This document shows positions 8,981-18,053 of a stretch of DNA of 64,000 bases, piece by piece. The notes beneath the pieces were generated by a model. That model made no database searches, was not told where the DNA came from, and worked only from the letters and a program-made list of their open reading frames with translations. A program made the position numbers and the translations under genes. The stretch covers positions 158,662 to 222,661 of the forward strand of contig JAJYXB010000008.1 of NCBI GenBank assembly GCA_021791195.1, read 5' to 3'. This DNA is from Actinomycetes bacterium (GTDB lineage: Bacteria; Actinomycetota; Thermoleophilia; BMS3ABIN01). How positions within the stretch are numbered: position 1 is the first letter of the stretch; the number at the start of each line of letters is the position of its first letter.

Positions 8981-9317
8981 GAGACAGACGCAGTTGAACG
9001 ATCCATTCCGCTCAGTCGGGATCGGGGATCGTTCAACTGGAACGCAATCCAGGCTACGTTTACGTTAAACTGATCTGGATGTAGCACAAACGCTCCTTGT
9101 ATAAAACTTCACGTGTTCCAACCCCTACGCCACCCACTCCCCGATCGCAAATCTGGTTGCGAGAAAAACGAGCAGCAAAGGATGTGCCATGAAAAAAGCT
9201 ACCACAGACCAGCAAGTTAAACCATAGGCAGGAAGATGTGCTAACCGGGGTGCTCAGGAAAGGAGCGGTGAAGCTGTTGGCCAAAGCAATCGAAACCAGG
9301 GGAGTGCATCGCCATAC
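8981..9317. other. intergenic region with inverted repeat
   Basis: No convincing gene. It holds the 14-bp inverted repeat described separately and AT-richer sequence toward the end of gadB. A 74-codon minus-strand frame (9060-9284) has no family resemblance and no good ribosome site. Confidence 0.5.
8991..9039. repeat. perfect 14-bp inverted repeat
   Basis: CAGTTGAACGATCC (8991-9004) and its exact complement (9026-9039) are separated by 21 bases. There is no T tract, so it is not a simple terminator. It lies 11-59 bases upstream of the minus-strand small gene start, so an operator or a remnant of a mobile element end are both possible. Confidence 0.75.
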
Positions 9318-10718
9318 TCAGTGCCTGAAGCTGTGTCCCGACTTTTTCGGCCTGTGCTCCGGATGTTTGTCAAACCATTTCATCTGCCGCTCGAAGTCAT
9401 CGAGCAACATGTCGGCCAGGTCGCGGTTGAACCCTTCCTTGACGACGATGCGCAGGACGGCGATATGTTCACAGTTTCTGGGAAAGGTGTAGGCCGGTAC
9501 CTGCCAGCCGCGACCGCGAAGCCGCGTCGAAATATCGAAAACCGTATAATTCCTGGTCTTTTCAGCTGCTTCTGTCATCCTGAAAGCAAACACGGGAATG
9601 TCGCCGCCGTCGGTGATCAGCTCGATCTCCTCATATGCCGCCAGCCGCCGGGAAAGATATAGCGCCACGTCCTGACTCGCCTTATGGATGCGCCGGTATC
9701 CGTCCCTTCCCAGTCTCAGGAAGTTATAATACTGCGCCACCACCTGGCTGCCGGGACGCGAGAAATTGAGGGAGAACGTGGGCATCTCACCGCCAAGGTA
9801 GTTCACTTTAAATACCAGTTCCTGGGGGAGCGCATCCTCGTGACGCCAGACGATCCAGCCGACGCCGGGATAGACCAGGCCGTATTTATGCCCTGAAGCG
9901 TTGATCGATTGAACCCGGGGCACCCGAAAGTCCCATTCCAGTTGCGGCTGCAGGAAAGGGGCGACGAAGCCGCCGCTGGCGGCGTCCACATGGATCGGGA
10001 TGTCCAGACCCTTCTCTTCATGCAGTTTGTCAAGCGCGGTGCTTAATTCCTTGACCGGTTCGTAGCTGCCATCGTATGTGCTGCCCATGATGGCCACGAC
10101 GGCGATGGTGTTCTCGTCACACATTCCGGCTGCCTCCTGTGAGCCCAGGTGGTAGCGGCCATCCTCCATCGGGACGTACCGCGGCTCGACATCCCAGTAG
10201 ACGCAGAATTTCTCCCAGCAGACCTGCACATTGATTCCCATCACCATGTTTGGCCTGTCGGCAGCCTTCCCCTGCGCCTCACGCCGCTTGCGCCAGTTCT
10301 TCAGCAGTGCCATGCCGCCCAGCATGGCTGCTTCGCTGGAGCCGATAGTGGAGGTTCCTACCGCCACTTCATCTTCCGGTGAGTTCCAAAGCCGGGCGAT
10401 CATGTTGACGCAACGCGCTTCTATCTCCGCGGTTTGGGGGTATTCATCCTTGTCAGCCAGGTTCTTGCTTAACGACTCCCGCATCAGGCGGTCGGCTTCC
10501 GGCTCCATCCAGGTGCCGACAAATGTGGCCAGGTTCAGCCTGGGATTTCCATCCAGCATCAACTCATCGTGGATCAGGAAATATGCCGTCTCCGGCAGCA
10601 TCTCGTCCCCGGGCAGCTCATATTTGGGAATACCCTTGCCCATTGCCCGGCGCGCGAAGGCAGGCGCGAGCATCTCGCTCCCCGGTCCCAGCTCACTGAT
10701 TTTTTTCTTTTTGTGCAT
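9318..10718 (-). CDS. gadB: glutamate decarboxylase
   Basis: PLP enzyme converting glutamate to GABA and CO2, consuming a proton, used for acid resistance or GABA metabolism. The 466 residues match the family length. The PLP lysine lies in SINASGHKYGLVYPGVGW, and upstream motifs PIHVDAASGGFVAPF and TSTIGSSEAAMLGG are intact. The C-terminus ends with His-containing SGHSFRH, like the pH-responsive tail of the enteric enzyme. AAAGGAT precedes the ATG. No GABA/glutamate antiporter gene is adjacent. Confidence 0.95.
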   Translation of the reverse strand: MHKKKKISELGPGSEMLAPAFARRAMGKGIPKYELPGDEMLPETAYFLIHDELMLDGNPRLNLATFVGTWMEPEADRLMRESLSKNLADKDEYPQTAEIEARCVNMIARLWNSPEDEVAVGTSTIGSSEAAMLGGMALLKNWRKRREAQGKAADRPNMVMGINVQVCWEKFCVYWDVEPRYVPMEDGRYHLGSQEAAGMCDENTIAVVAIMGSTYDGSYEPVKELSTALDKLHEEKGLDIPIHVDAASGGFVAPFLQPQLEWDFRVPRVQSINASGHKYGLVYPGVGWIVWRHEDALPQELVFKVNYLGGEMPTFSLNFSRPGSQVVAQYYNFLRLGRDGYRRIHKASQDVALYLSRRLAAYEEIELITDGGDIPVFAFRMTEAAEKTRNYTVFDISTRLRGRGWQVPAYTFPRNCEHIAVLRIVVKEGFNRDLADMLLDDFERQMKWFDKHPEHRPKKSGHSFRH

Positions 10719-11128
10719 CGTTCGTATCCTTTACCCGTTTATGTTGACATTATTTCGTCATCCAGCTGCCGATACAAAAAGACTGAATATCTTCCGGCGG
10801 CAGATCCTTTTGTGCCTGATGCTGGCTCAAAACCATACCAGCAGCGTGGATGAAGATAAATGGAGCGGCAGGTCATGGAGCGGAAAAATTTCCCATTGCG
10901 ACCGGTGGTCTGGAAGTTAAGGCGGGCCGCTTTTCAACTGGCTCGCGCTTCCCTGGGGGTTTTAATAAAAGGATTTTTGGCCGCGTGAGTGTATAATAAA
11001 GCGTCAAACCACATAACGGTTCGTCCAACTGCGTCATGAAACCGGCGAATCGGAGTATTTAATGGGCCAGGGAGCCCCCCAATTCCCGGAATTCTTCCTG
11101 GCAAAACCGGCAAGAGAAAGGATTACGG
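10719..11128. other. divergent intergenic region (gadB / cytochrome c)
   Basis: 410 bases between divergent genes. It contains a TATAAT box at 10992-10997 about 130 bases before the cytochrome gene, without a clear -35 element at 17 bases. No convincing small gene was seen. It must contain promoters for both flanking genes. Confidence 0.5.
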
Positions 11129-12037
11129 ATGAAATTGAGGGCAAGGATAATCATACCAGCCGGCATGGCGCTGGCATTTGTGCTGGCGCTTTGCGCGATC
11201 GCGCTGGCCAGCAACGGTAATCCCTCCGCTACGGTTCCCAGCAGCGGCAACACCACTCCTGGAACCGCGGCCAGCATGTTCGGCAGCGCCTCCCGCGGAC
11301 TGACGGTATTCAATGCCAGCTGCGCCTCCTGTCACGGGCCTGCCGGGCAGCCGACACTCGCCTATCCGGGGCTTGCAAGCGTACAGAACACCAACACCAA
11401 TTATTCCATCGATCCGGAGCTGTACGATCCCAACCCGGCGCGGTTCGCGCTTAACATCGATCCTTTTGTCCAGCATGGGTCCAATCCCGGCGGTGTGCCG
11501 TCGCCGATGCCTTCCTTCGGTGACAGCGGCACCCTGACCCAGTCCCAGATCGCCGACGCCGAAGCTTATGTCATGAGCCTAAGCAACGTCAACTGGCCCA
11601 CGCTGGCACTGAACGGCACCACTTTGAACGGCAGCGGCTTCGTGCCCCAGACGACGATCCAGCTCTATAACAACAGCACCGCGTTTGGCTCTACGATCAA
11701 CGCGGATGCCAGCGGCAAGCTGTCGACCTCATTCTCCGCGCCGGCCGGGCAGTCGGGGACCATCACCGCCAAATACGCCGTGCTTGATGAATACGGCATC
11801 TATCCCAACGGTGACCCAAGCCAGGGCAACCTGGCCATGGACGGCACCAGGACTGCCACCCTGGCGGTGGCCACTGTCGGATATTCCGCTGCGGCAGCAG
11901 CCACTGCGCCCGCGACCACAACAACCGTGACCACGCTGCCCAACACCGGCAGCGATGTTCTGGTACTCATCCTGGCAAGCGCCATGCTGACCATTATGGG
12001 CAGCGCGGTACTGCTGCGCAGGCGCGGTTCCAGCTAA
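11129..12037 (+). CDS. cell-wall-anchored cytochrome c with LPNTG sorting signal
   Basis: A 302-residue exported protein: signal peptide (about 1-28), one c-type heme domain with CASCHG at residues 65-70 and a probable Met ligand at 127 in PSPMPSF, then a beta-sandwich-like domain (about 158-250), an Ala/Thr-rich spacer, and a C-terminal LPNTG (270-274) followed by a hydrophobic helix and RRRGSS. The last part is a textbook sortase sorting signal, so the heme protein should be linked to the cell wall of a Gram-positive cell. Role inferred: electron transfer across the wall or sensing outside the membrane. It is single and closed by a strong terminator. Confidence 0.9.
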   Translation: MKLRARIIIPAGMALAFVLALCAIALASNGNPSATVPSSGNTTPGTAASMFGSASRGLTVFNASCASCHGPAGQPTLAYPGLASVQNTNTNYSIDPELYDPNPARFALNIDPFVQHGSNPGGVPSPMPSFGDSGTLTQSQIADAEAYVMSLSNVNWPTLALNGTTLNGSGFVPQTTIQLYNNSTAFGSTINADASGKLSTSFSAPAGQSGTITAKYAVLDEYGIYPNGDPSQGNLAMDGTRTATLAVATVGYSAAAAATAPATTTTVTTLPNTGSDVLVLILASAMLTIMGSAVLLRRRGSS

Positions 12038-12053
12038 ATCCGTCGCATTCATC

Positions 12054-12094
12054 GGGCCCGCCGCTGAGTTGACAGCGGCGGGCCCGTTTTTTTT
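12054..12094 (+). terminator. Rho-independent terminator
   Basis: A perfect 13-bp GC stem (12054-12066 with 12073-12085), a 6-base loop, then G and eight T. Confidence 0.95.
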
Positions 12095-12141
12095 CACCCG
12101 CGTCGGCTGGACCCAGGCGGCGCTTGACGGCGGGCCCGTTT

Positions 12142-13548
12142 TCATCCCTCGCGGCCGCCGGCGCGGCAGAGGAACCGCCAGACCCGGTAATAAAGGAATG
12201 AGACAAGGCTCTTTTCCCGCGGCGCAAAGGTCGGCCGGGCGTCGACTATCTCACACCCTTGCTCCACCTCAAGCGACGGCGATTTGGTCATCGCCAGCAC
12301 CTGCGACGGATAGACGCTGCGGTGGCCCGAGATCAGGAAGCTGGTGACGGCGGCGATAGCGGCGTAGGGCGCGATCGCCGGACCGAACAGCTCCACTGAC
12401 AGGATGCTGGCCGCAATCGGCGTATTGGCGGCGCCGGCCACCAGCGCCACCATGCCGATGGCGGCAAAAGTGGCGGGGTCAAGCCCCAGCAATGAGGCGA
12501 AAGCGCTGCCGGCGGTGGCGCCGACGAAAAATATCGGCGTGATGATGCCGCCGCTGCCTTCCATCCCCAGGGTGATGCTGGTAAAGACAATCTTAAGCAG
12601 AAATGCGTACCAGACGAATTGCAGCCCCGTCAGCGCCCCCTCGATGCTGTCAAGTCCCAGGCCAAGATATTGCCTGGAAAAGACGAAGGTCAACACGATA
12701 AGCATGCAGCCGCCCACTACTCCCCTGAGCGGTGTCCAGAATTTCATCCTGTGAGCCAGCTTTTCGCCCAGCTTCAGTCCTTCGATCATGATCACCGAGA
12801 CAATACCGAAGAAGATGCCGGCCAGGATGACCTTGGAGAAAAACGAACTGCTGAAGCTGGGGACGAAATTGAAATGATGGTAGAAATATGACACTCCCAG
12901 GTGGGAAGCCACCTCGAAACTGATGATGCCGGCGATAAAAGAAGGCAGCAGCACCTCGTACATCATGCCGCCGATGAACAGGACCTCGATGCCGAAGATG
13001 GAACCCGCGATCGGCGTGCCAAAGACAGAGGCAAAGCCGGCGCTGATGCCGCAGATGACCAGTTTTTTGCGGTCGGCATCGCTGAAGCGGAACAGGCCGG
13101 CGAAGGCCGATGCGAGACCGGCCCCAATCTGGGCGCTGGGTCCCTCCTTACCGACCGACCCGCCGACAAAAAGCGTAACGACCGTTGCCGCCAGCTTCAC
13201 CGGCACCACCGGCAGGGCGATCTTGCCGGAGCGCTTGTGCACCGCCTCGATGACCTTCTCTGTGCCGTGGCCTTTGGCATCCGGCGCCAGGTACCTCACC
13301 AGCACCGAACTGATGAAGAAGCCCGCCGGCAGCAGCAGAAAATAGTAAGAATACCGGCCGCTGAAGCCGGTAGCCCACTGCAGCAGCTTGAGGAAGCCGC
13401 CGGAAGACAGCCCGACGATGGCGCCGGTGATCGTGGCCAGCACCGTCCATTTGAGGACGCTGATGACCATGATGCCTTCCTCGGCGAGCGCCCGCTTGAT
13501 GCGGTCCTCGATCTGTTTCCTGATAAAGGTTGTTATGAATCCGGTCAT
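12142..13548 (-). CDS. ClC-family chloride channel/transporter
   Basis: A 468-residue polytopic membrane protein of the ClC family. The gating-glutamate motif GKEGPSAQIGAG is intact, with GTPIAGSIFGIEVLF, GSGGIITPIFF and the late GAANTPIAASIL helix. The first selectivity motif is of the GHGTE kind rather than GSGIP. The short C-terminal tail lacks CBS domains. Likely function is chloride (or related anion) transport, possibly proton-coupled as the gating Glu is present. In acid resistance, ClC antiporters work together with glutamate decarboxylase; gadB lies nearby, which makes that pairing possible here. Confidence 0.92.
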   Translation of the reverse strand: MTGFITTFIRKQIEDRIKRALAEEGIMVISVLKWTVLATITGAIVGLSSGGFLKLLQWATGFSGRYSYYFLLLPAGFFISSVLVRYLAPDAKGHGTEKVIEAVHKRSGKIALPVVPVKLAATVVTLFVGGSVGKEGPSAQIGAGLASAFAGLFRFSDADRKKLVICGISAGFASVFGTPIAGSIFGIEVLFIGGMMYEVLLPSFIAGIISFEVASHLGVSYFYHHFNFVPSFSSSFFSKVILAGIFFGIVSVIMIEGLKLGEKLAHRMKFWTPLRGVVGGCMLIVLTFVFSRQYLGLGLDSIEGALTGLQFVWYAFLLKIVFTSITLGMEGSGGIITPIFFVGATAGSAFASLLGLDPATFAAIGMVALVAGAANTPIAASILSVELFGPAIAPYAAIAAVTSFLISGHRSVYPSQVLAMTKSPSLEVEQGCEIVDARPTFAPREKSLVSFLYYRVWRFLCRAGGREG

Positions 13549-13789
13549 GGAAAATCCCGACAGGGCATACCGGATCGCGGAAGGGATGATGGGCTGAAAA
13601 ATCAGGGATGGAGATGTGGTTTCTGCAACAAGTAAACCGATCAGCCGCTCACGCGCCGGTCACGCACGTGGGCGGGCTTTCAGTCGAAAGCCTGCGTCAG
13701 GTGATCATAGCTTTTTGGTTGCAGAACCATGCGGGCAGATTATATCACTGCCGGCGGCCGCTCAGAAAGGGAGGCGACTGTCCGCAGCC

Positions 13790-14644
13790 TCAGAAAGAGC
13801 GGGCGACCAGCACGGCGCAGCTGGCGTGACCAACGACGCGCTCGGTGACGCTGCCCATCAGCAGCCGGTCCAGCTTGCCGCGGCCATGGCGGCCGACGAC
13901 GATCAGGTCCGCATCGTTGTCTTCCGCTGCCTTGATGATCTCCACGTAAGGTTTGCCGGTAGCGGTCAGGGTCTGGATCTCCATGCCCGCCTCCGTGGCG
14001 GCCTGCTCTGCCTTGACCAGCGCCTCGGACGCTTCTGCGGCCCGGCCCTGGGACGGAGCCACCGAGAGCACCTGCAGCCGGGCACCGCATTTTGTGGCCA
14101 TCTTGATGGCTTCGGCCACCGCCGTCTCGCCGTCGCGCGAACCGTCCGTGGCGGCCATGATGTGTTTGCACCCGGTCACGGCGCCCCGGGGAACCACCAG
14201 CACGTCGCCGGGCATGTTGCCGATCACCTTGGCGGTGACGCTGCCCATGGCCACACGCTCGAAGCGGGTATGGCCGCGGCGGCCCATGATGATGAGCTCG
14301 GAACCTCTATTGCGGGCTTCCTCGACGATGATGTTGAACGGATCGCCAGCTTTGACGACAACATTGCATTCGATGCCCTTCTCCTCAGCCCGCGCCTTCA
14401 CGCCTTTGAGGTACTTCTTCGCCTCCTGCTCCTGCTCTTCGACCGCGGTGGCCATCGGCCCCACGACGTAGGGCGCCAGGGAGGCAAACCGCTGAAATGT
14501 CTCAACTGCGAGCACCACGTCCAGCTGGCTGGAGCACCGGCCTGCCAGGCTGATAGCTTCCCGCACGGCGCCTTCGCCGGAATCGGAGCCGTCGGTCGCC
14601 AGCAGGATTTTTTTCAGTTCAGTCAAGGGGCATTGCTCGGCCAT
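13790..14644 (-). CDS. tandem universal stress protein (two UspA domains)
   Basis: A 284-residue protein with two Usp folds. Each begins with a LLATDGS or MAATDGS strand and ends with the ATP-binding pattern G-x2-G-x9-G-S: MGRRGHTRFERVAMGS in the first and VGRHGRGKLDRLLMGS in the second. Both copies therefore look nucleotide-binding. Tandem Usp proteins act in stress and energy-limitation responses. It is 46 bases from the MFS gene upstream in the same direction and may be co-transcribed. Confidence 0.92.
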   Translation of the reverse strand: MAEQCPLTELKKILLATDGSDSGEGAVREAISLAGRCSSQLDVVLAVETFQRFASLAPYVVGPMATAVEEQEQEAKKYLKGVKARAEEKGIECNVVVKAGDPFNIIVEEARNRGSELIIMGRRGHTRFERVAMGSVTAKVIGNMPGDVLVVPRGAVTGCKHIMAATDGSRDGETAVAEAIKMATKCGARLQVLSVAPSQGRAAEASEALVKAEQAATEAGMEIQTLTATGKPYVEIIKAAEDNDADLIVVGRHGRGKLDRLLMGSVTERVVGHASCAVLVARSF

Positions 14645-14690
14645 GTTATTAACCTACCTCCCGGTATCTTTTCCGTCCAGCTGCATCTTG

Positions 14691-16196
14691 TCAGATTCCT
14701 TCGAACTCCTTGACTGCCTCGGAGTCCAGCGCTTCGCCCTCTTTCTTGGAGACCGAAAGCACAGTGGCGATCACGGTCAGCGCCAACATGATGATCATTG
14801 CTATCTCCAGGCCGTGCAGAAAAGCGCCGTACCTGTCGGCCGTCGGAATATTATTGCCGCTAAAGATGTGTTTGGGTTTTGGATAGCCTTTTCCGTTAAG
14901 ATAAATGCCCTCCCAGATAGCCAATACCAGGCTGGAGACAGCGACGCCAAAAATCGACCCCAGCGACCGGGTCATGTTCAGAATCCCTCCGGCCACGCTG
15001 AGTTTGTCCCTGGGAGCTGCCCCCATGATAGCGCTATTATTGGGCGGCGTGAACATGCCCATGCCCACGCCGATGACGAGCAGCTCGAGTATCAGCAGCC
15101 ACACGGGCGTCGTGGAGCTCAGGAAAATCATTGCCAGGCAGCCAATCGAGGCCGCCACCATGCCGGCCGTGGTCATTATCCTCGAGCCGTACTTGTCAGA
15201 AATGTTGCCCGAGAACGGGGCCACAATCGCCATGGAAAGCGGTACCGGCGTCAGCAACAGACCTGTCATGCCGGCGGCATATCCCAGTACGTTCTCCATG
15301 TAGAACGGCATCAGGAATAAAATCCCGAACAGCACGTAGTACGAGAGCATGCCGGTCACGTTCCCCAGCATGAACAGTCCGTTTTTAAACATGTTGAAAT
15401 CAATCAGCGGGAACCTGACTCTAAGCTCGGTGAAGGCAAAGATTGCCAGGAACACAACCGCGATCGCCAGGTAAGCGATGATCGTGGGTGTAAATCCGTC
15501 GGTTCCCATCCCGTTTATCCCCAGCACCAGCGAACCCAGACCGATAACAAAGGCCAGGGTGCCAAAGTAATCGATCTTCTCCTTCTCGGCGGCCTTCTCG
15601 CTCTTCGGCAGGATCAGGAGCGCCGCCGTCACGCCAACCAGACCAATCGGCAGGTTCACGTAGAAGATAGCGCGCCAGCCGATGGCGGCGATCAGGCCCC
15701 CGCCAACGAGGGGACCGATGGACATGGAGATTGCCTGGACGGCGCCCTGGATGCCGATTGCCTTTCCTCTCTCACTTGAAGGGAAAGCCGAAACGATAAT
15801 CGCCACCGAATTCGCCTGCAAGAGGCCGGCGCCAACAGCCTGCAGGACGCGGGAGCCAATCAGGAAGTATGCGCTCGGCGCTATGCCGCATAAAAACGAG
15901 CCTACGGTAAAGACTATAAATCCGAAGGTATACAATTTTGTCCGGCCCAGCATATCCGCCAGCCGGCCGAAGAACGGCAGGAAGATCGTCAGCGTGATCA
16001 TGTATGCCATCGCCACCCACGCGATCATGGAGGTGGAGACATTGAAATCATCTTTCATGGTCGGCATGGCGACGTTGACGATGCTGACGTCCAGCGCCGA
16101 CATGGTGGCGCCCATAAGAACGGTAACCAGGATGAACCATTTCCAGTTAGGCTTGCTGGAAAAGAATGGATGCGGGAACCCTGAAATTTTACTCAC
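14691..16196 (-). CDS. MFS exporter, DHA2 (EmrB/QacA) family
   Basis: A 501-residue drug:H+ antiporter-type permease with about 14 membrane helices. The DHA2 features ALDVSIVNVAMPTM, FGRLADMLGRTKLY (motif A) and GRALQAVGAGLL-like motif C (SRVLQAVGAGLLQANS) are visible. It probably exports small toxic compounds. It is divergent from the histidine kinase gene; a 31-base dyad operator candidate lies about 76-106 bases before its start, so expression is likely controlled by a repressor encoded elsewhere. Confidence 0.92.
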   Translation of the reverse strand: MSKISGFPHPFFSSKPNWKWFILVTVLMGATMSALDVSIVNVAMPTMKDDFNVSTSMIAWVAMAYMITLTIFLPFFGRLADMLGRTKLYTFGFIVFTVGSFLCGIAPSAYFLIGSRVLQAVGAGLLQANSVAIIVSAFPSSERGKAIGIQGAVQAISMSIGPLVGGGLIAAIGWRAIFYVNLPIGLVGVTAALLILPKSEKAAEKEKIDYFGTLAFVIGLGSLVLGINGMGTDGFTPTIIAYLAIAVVFLAIFAFTELRVRFPLIDFNMFKNGLFMLGNVTGMLSYYVLFGILFLMPFYMENVLGYAAGMTGLLLTPVPLSMAIVAPFSGNISDKYGSRIMTTAGMVAASIGCLAMIFLSSTTPVWLLILELLVIGVGMGMFTPPNNSAIMGAAPRDKLSVAGGILNMTRSLGSIFGVAVSSLVLAIWEGIYLNGKGYPKPKHIFSGNNIPTADRYGAFLHGLEIAMIIMLALTVIATVLSVSKKEGEALDSEAVKEFEGI

Positions 16197-16271
16197 ACTG
16201 CACTCCTTGGTCTAAACCATGCCCGTTTGCCGATGCCGTTGCCTGAATCAATGATCCATAAAAAAATGACG

Positions 16272-16302
16272 TAGTAAACATAAGCTTGGCTTATCGTTAC
16301 TA
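16272..16302. promoter_or_regulatory. 31-base dyad, candidate operator for the MFS gene
   Basis: TAGTAA-ac-ATAAGC-ttg-GCTTAT-cg-TTACTA: outer and inner arms are perfectly complementary, separated by matched 2-base unpaired steps. It sits in the AT-rich divergent region upstream of the exporter, a usual place for a TetR- or MarR-type repressor site. The cognate regulator is not in the window. Confidence 0.65.
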
Positions 16303-16376
16303 AGTCTTGTATAAGTATACTCATTATTGTTCAATTATTAAACACTTTATTTACATTTTTGTCACGCTTTCGTTTC

Positions 16377-16391
16377 ATAATGTTACATTAT
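16377..16391. promoter_or_regulatory. 15-base palindrome ATAATGTTACATTAT
   Basis: A perfect 7-bp palindrome around a central T, 36 bases upstream of the first possible start of the histidine kinase gene. It is probably a regulator site or part of the promoter region. Confidence 0.5.
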
Positions 16392-16463
16392 TTCGCATGG
16401 CAGGTATAAGTAATGCCTGCTGCAAGGACGATTGGCATCGCCCGGATGTATAATCATGGCAGA

Positions 16464-18053
16464 ATGTCCCTCCGAAAAAAGATAATATTCAGCTTCTTCA
16501 TCAGCGCCCTGATCATTGGCATTCTCGCCACCTTTGAATATATCAATTTCATCCAGGTAAAGAACCAGATGGGATTCCTCGAGGTGGCCGATTCCGCCCG
16601 GGACCGGTCGCTCAAGATTCTGCGGCATGAGAAGAACTTCTTTCTTTTCCCCGATCAGGCCGCCCGGGAATCAGCCGCGACTCTCGATTACCTCAAACAG
16701 CTCGACAGCCTGAACGGCGACATCGAGGCCGAGGACCCCGCCGCCGCCGCCAACCTCACCAACCTCGTAGCCACCTACCGGACGCAGTTCAGCAACATCC
16801 AGAGCTCGCTGACACAGATCGCGCAGGGAAACGACAGCCTGAAAACCTCCTTCCCGACGGCGGCCAGCCTCGAGCCGGTGATCCAGGCCGGTTCGCGTGA
16901 CAATCCTTCGCTGGTGGCCAATTACCTGCAGAGCTATCTCTCGCTGCCGCCGACAAACCCGCAGATCGTGGCGCTCCGGCAGCTGGACGCGCAGATCACC
17001 CAGCTGCGGAGCCAGAGTGATAACATCGTCGCCGCCGCCAACGACCTGGACAAGAATACCCGCAACAACGCCAACTCCGTGATCCGGCAATCGCAGATCG
17101 AGATCCTGGTGGTGTTCCCCCTGTTCCTGATGATCGGCCTGGGCGCCCTGCTCTATGTCAGCTCGGATGTGGTCAAAAAACTGAGGGCGCTGACCGGCGC
17201 CGTGGAGCGGATCAGCCGGATGTTCGGCCCCCGCTCGCCGCGGCCCGCAGTGGATGAAGGACATGTCCACAAGGATGAAGTCGACATCCTCGTTGACAAG
17301 TTCAACCGCATGAACCAGCTGCGCACCGACTGGGAGCGCAAGATCCAGGAGAAGAACCAGGAGGCGCTGCTCCAGGCGAAAAAGCTGGCAGCCATCGGCA
17401 CGCTGGCCTCCGGCGTTGCCCATGAGCTCAACAACCCGCTCAACAACATCAGCCTGTCGGCGCAGGTGCTGAAGAAAAAAATCAGTTCCGACGAGCCGCC
17501 GGCGGTAGCCCGCATCGTCAATGACATAGTCGGGCAGACCGAACGGGTCAGGGATATCGTCAGCAATCTGCTAGAGTTTGCCAGGGAGCGCGAGCTGCAG
17601 CGGCAGGAGGTGGAGGTAAACAGCCTCATCAGAAGCGCTTACCACCTGGCGGGCAAGGCCGCGGACACCTCCGCCATCCGGTTCGAGCTCGATTCCCAGG
17701 AAGCGGTCAATGTCATCGAGGCCGACCGTCCCCAGCTGGAGCGGGTTTTTGTCAACCTGTTCGCCAACGCCATCGCCGCGATCGAGGGCGAGGGAAGGAT
17801 AATCGTCCGCATCCGGCCGAAGAAAGGGAACCTGGAGATCCTGGTGTCCGACACCGGCAGGGGGATGTCTGCCGCGGACCGGGAAAAGGTCTTTGATCCC
17901 TTCTTCACCAGGAAGGACAAGGGAACCGGGTTGGGACTTGCCATTGTAATGAATACAATCCAGAAACACGGAGGCCAGATATCCGTGATCAGCGAAGAAG
18001 GGATCGGCACAATTTTCGAGATCATTCTGCCGGTGAAAGGCAAAGAGGCATGA
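16464..18053 (+). CDS. membrane sensor histidine kinase
   Basis: About 529 residues from the ATG at 16464 (MSLRKKII, basic residues then helix); upstream in-frame ATGs at 16413 and 16446 are also possible. Order: TM1 (about 8-28), an all-helical extracytoplasmic sensor with LRHEKNFFLF, which resembles helical bimodular (HBM) sensors, TM2 (about 208-228), a HAMP-like linker and coiled coil, then HisKA with the phospho-His in GVAHELNNPLNN and HATPase_c with NLFANAIAAI, DTGRGM and GTGLGLAI. The stop overlaps the next gene by ATGA, so the partner is the adjacent sigma-54 activator. The signal is unknown; HBM sensors often bind organic acids. Confidence 0.95.
   Translation: MSLRKKIIFSFFISALIIGILATFEYINFIQVKNQMGFLEVADSARDRSLKILRHEKNFFLFPDQAARESAATLDYLKQLDSLNGDIEAEDPAAAANLTNLVATYRTQFSNIQSSLTQIAQGNDSLKTSFPTAASLEPVIQAGSRDNPSLVANYLQSYLSLPPTNPQIVALRQLDAQITQLRSQSDNIVAAANDLDKNTRNNANSVIRQSQIEILVVFPLFLMIGLGALLYVSSDVVKKLRALTGAVERISRMFGPRSPRPAVDEGHVHKDEVDILVDKFNRMNQLRTDWERKIQEKNQEALLQAKKLAAIGTLASGVAHELNNPLNNISLSAQVLKKKISSDEPPAVARIVNDIVGQTERVRDIVSNLLEFARERELQRQEVEVNSLIRSAYHLAGKAADTSAIRFELDSQEAVNVIEADRPQLERVFVNLFANAIAAIEGEGRIIVRIRPKKGNLEILVSDTGRGMSAADREKVFDPFFTRKDKGTGLGLAIVMNTIQKHGGQISVISEEGIGTIFEIILPVKGKEA

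Noticed and set aside
10969..10997. Promoter for the cytochrome gene at TATAAT 10992
   Set aside because: No acceptable -35 box at 15-19 bases; kept only as a note in the intergenic entry.
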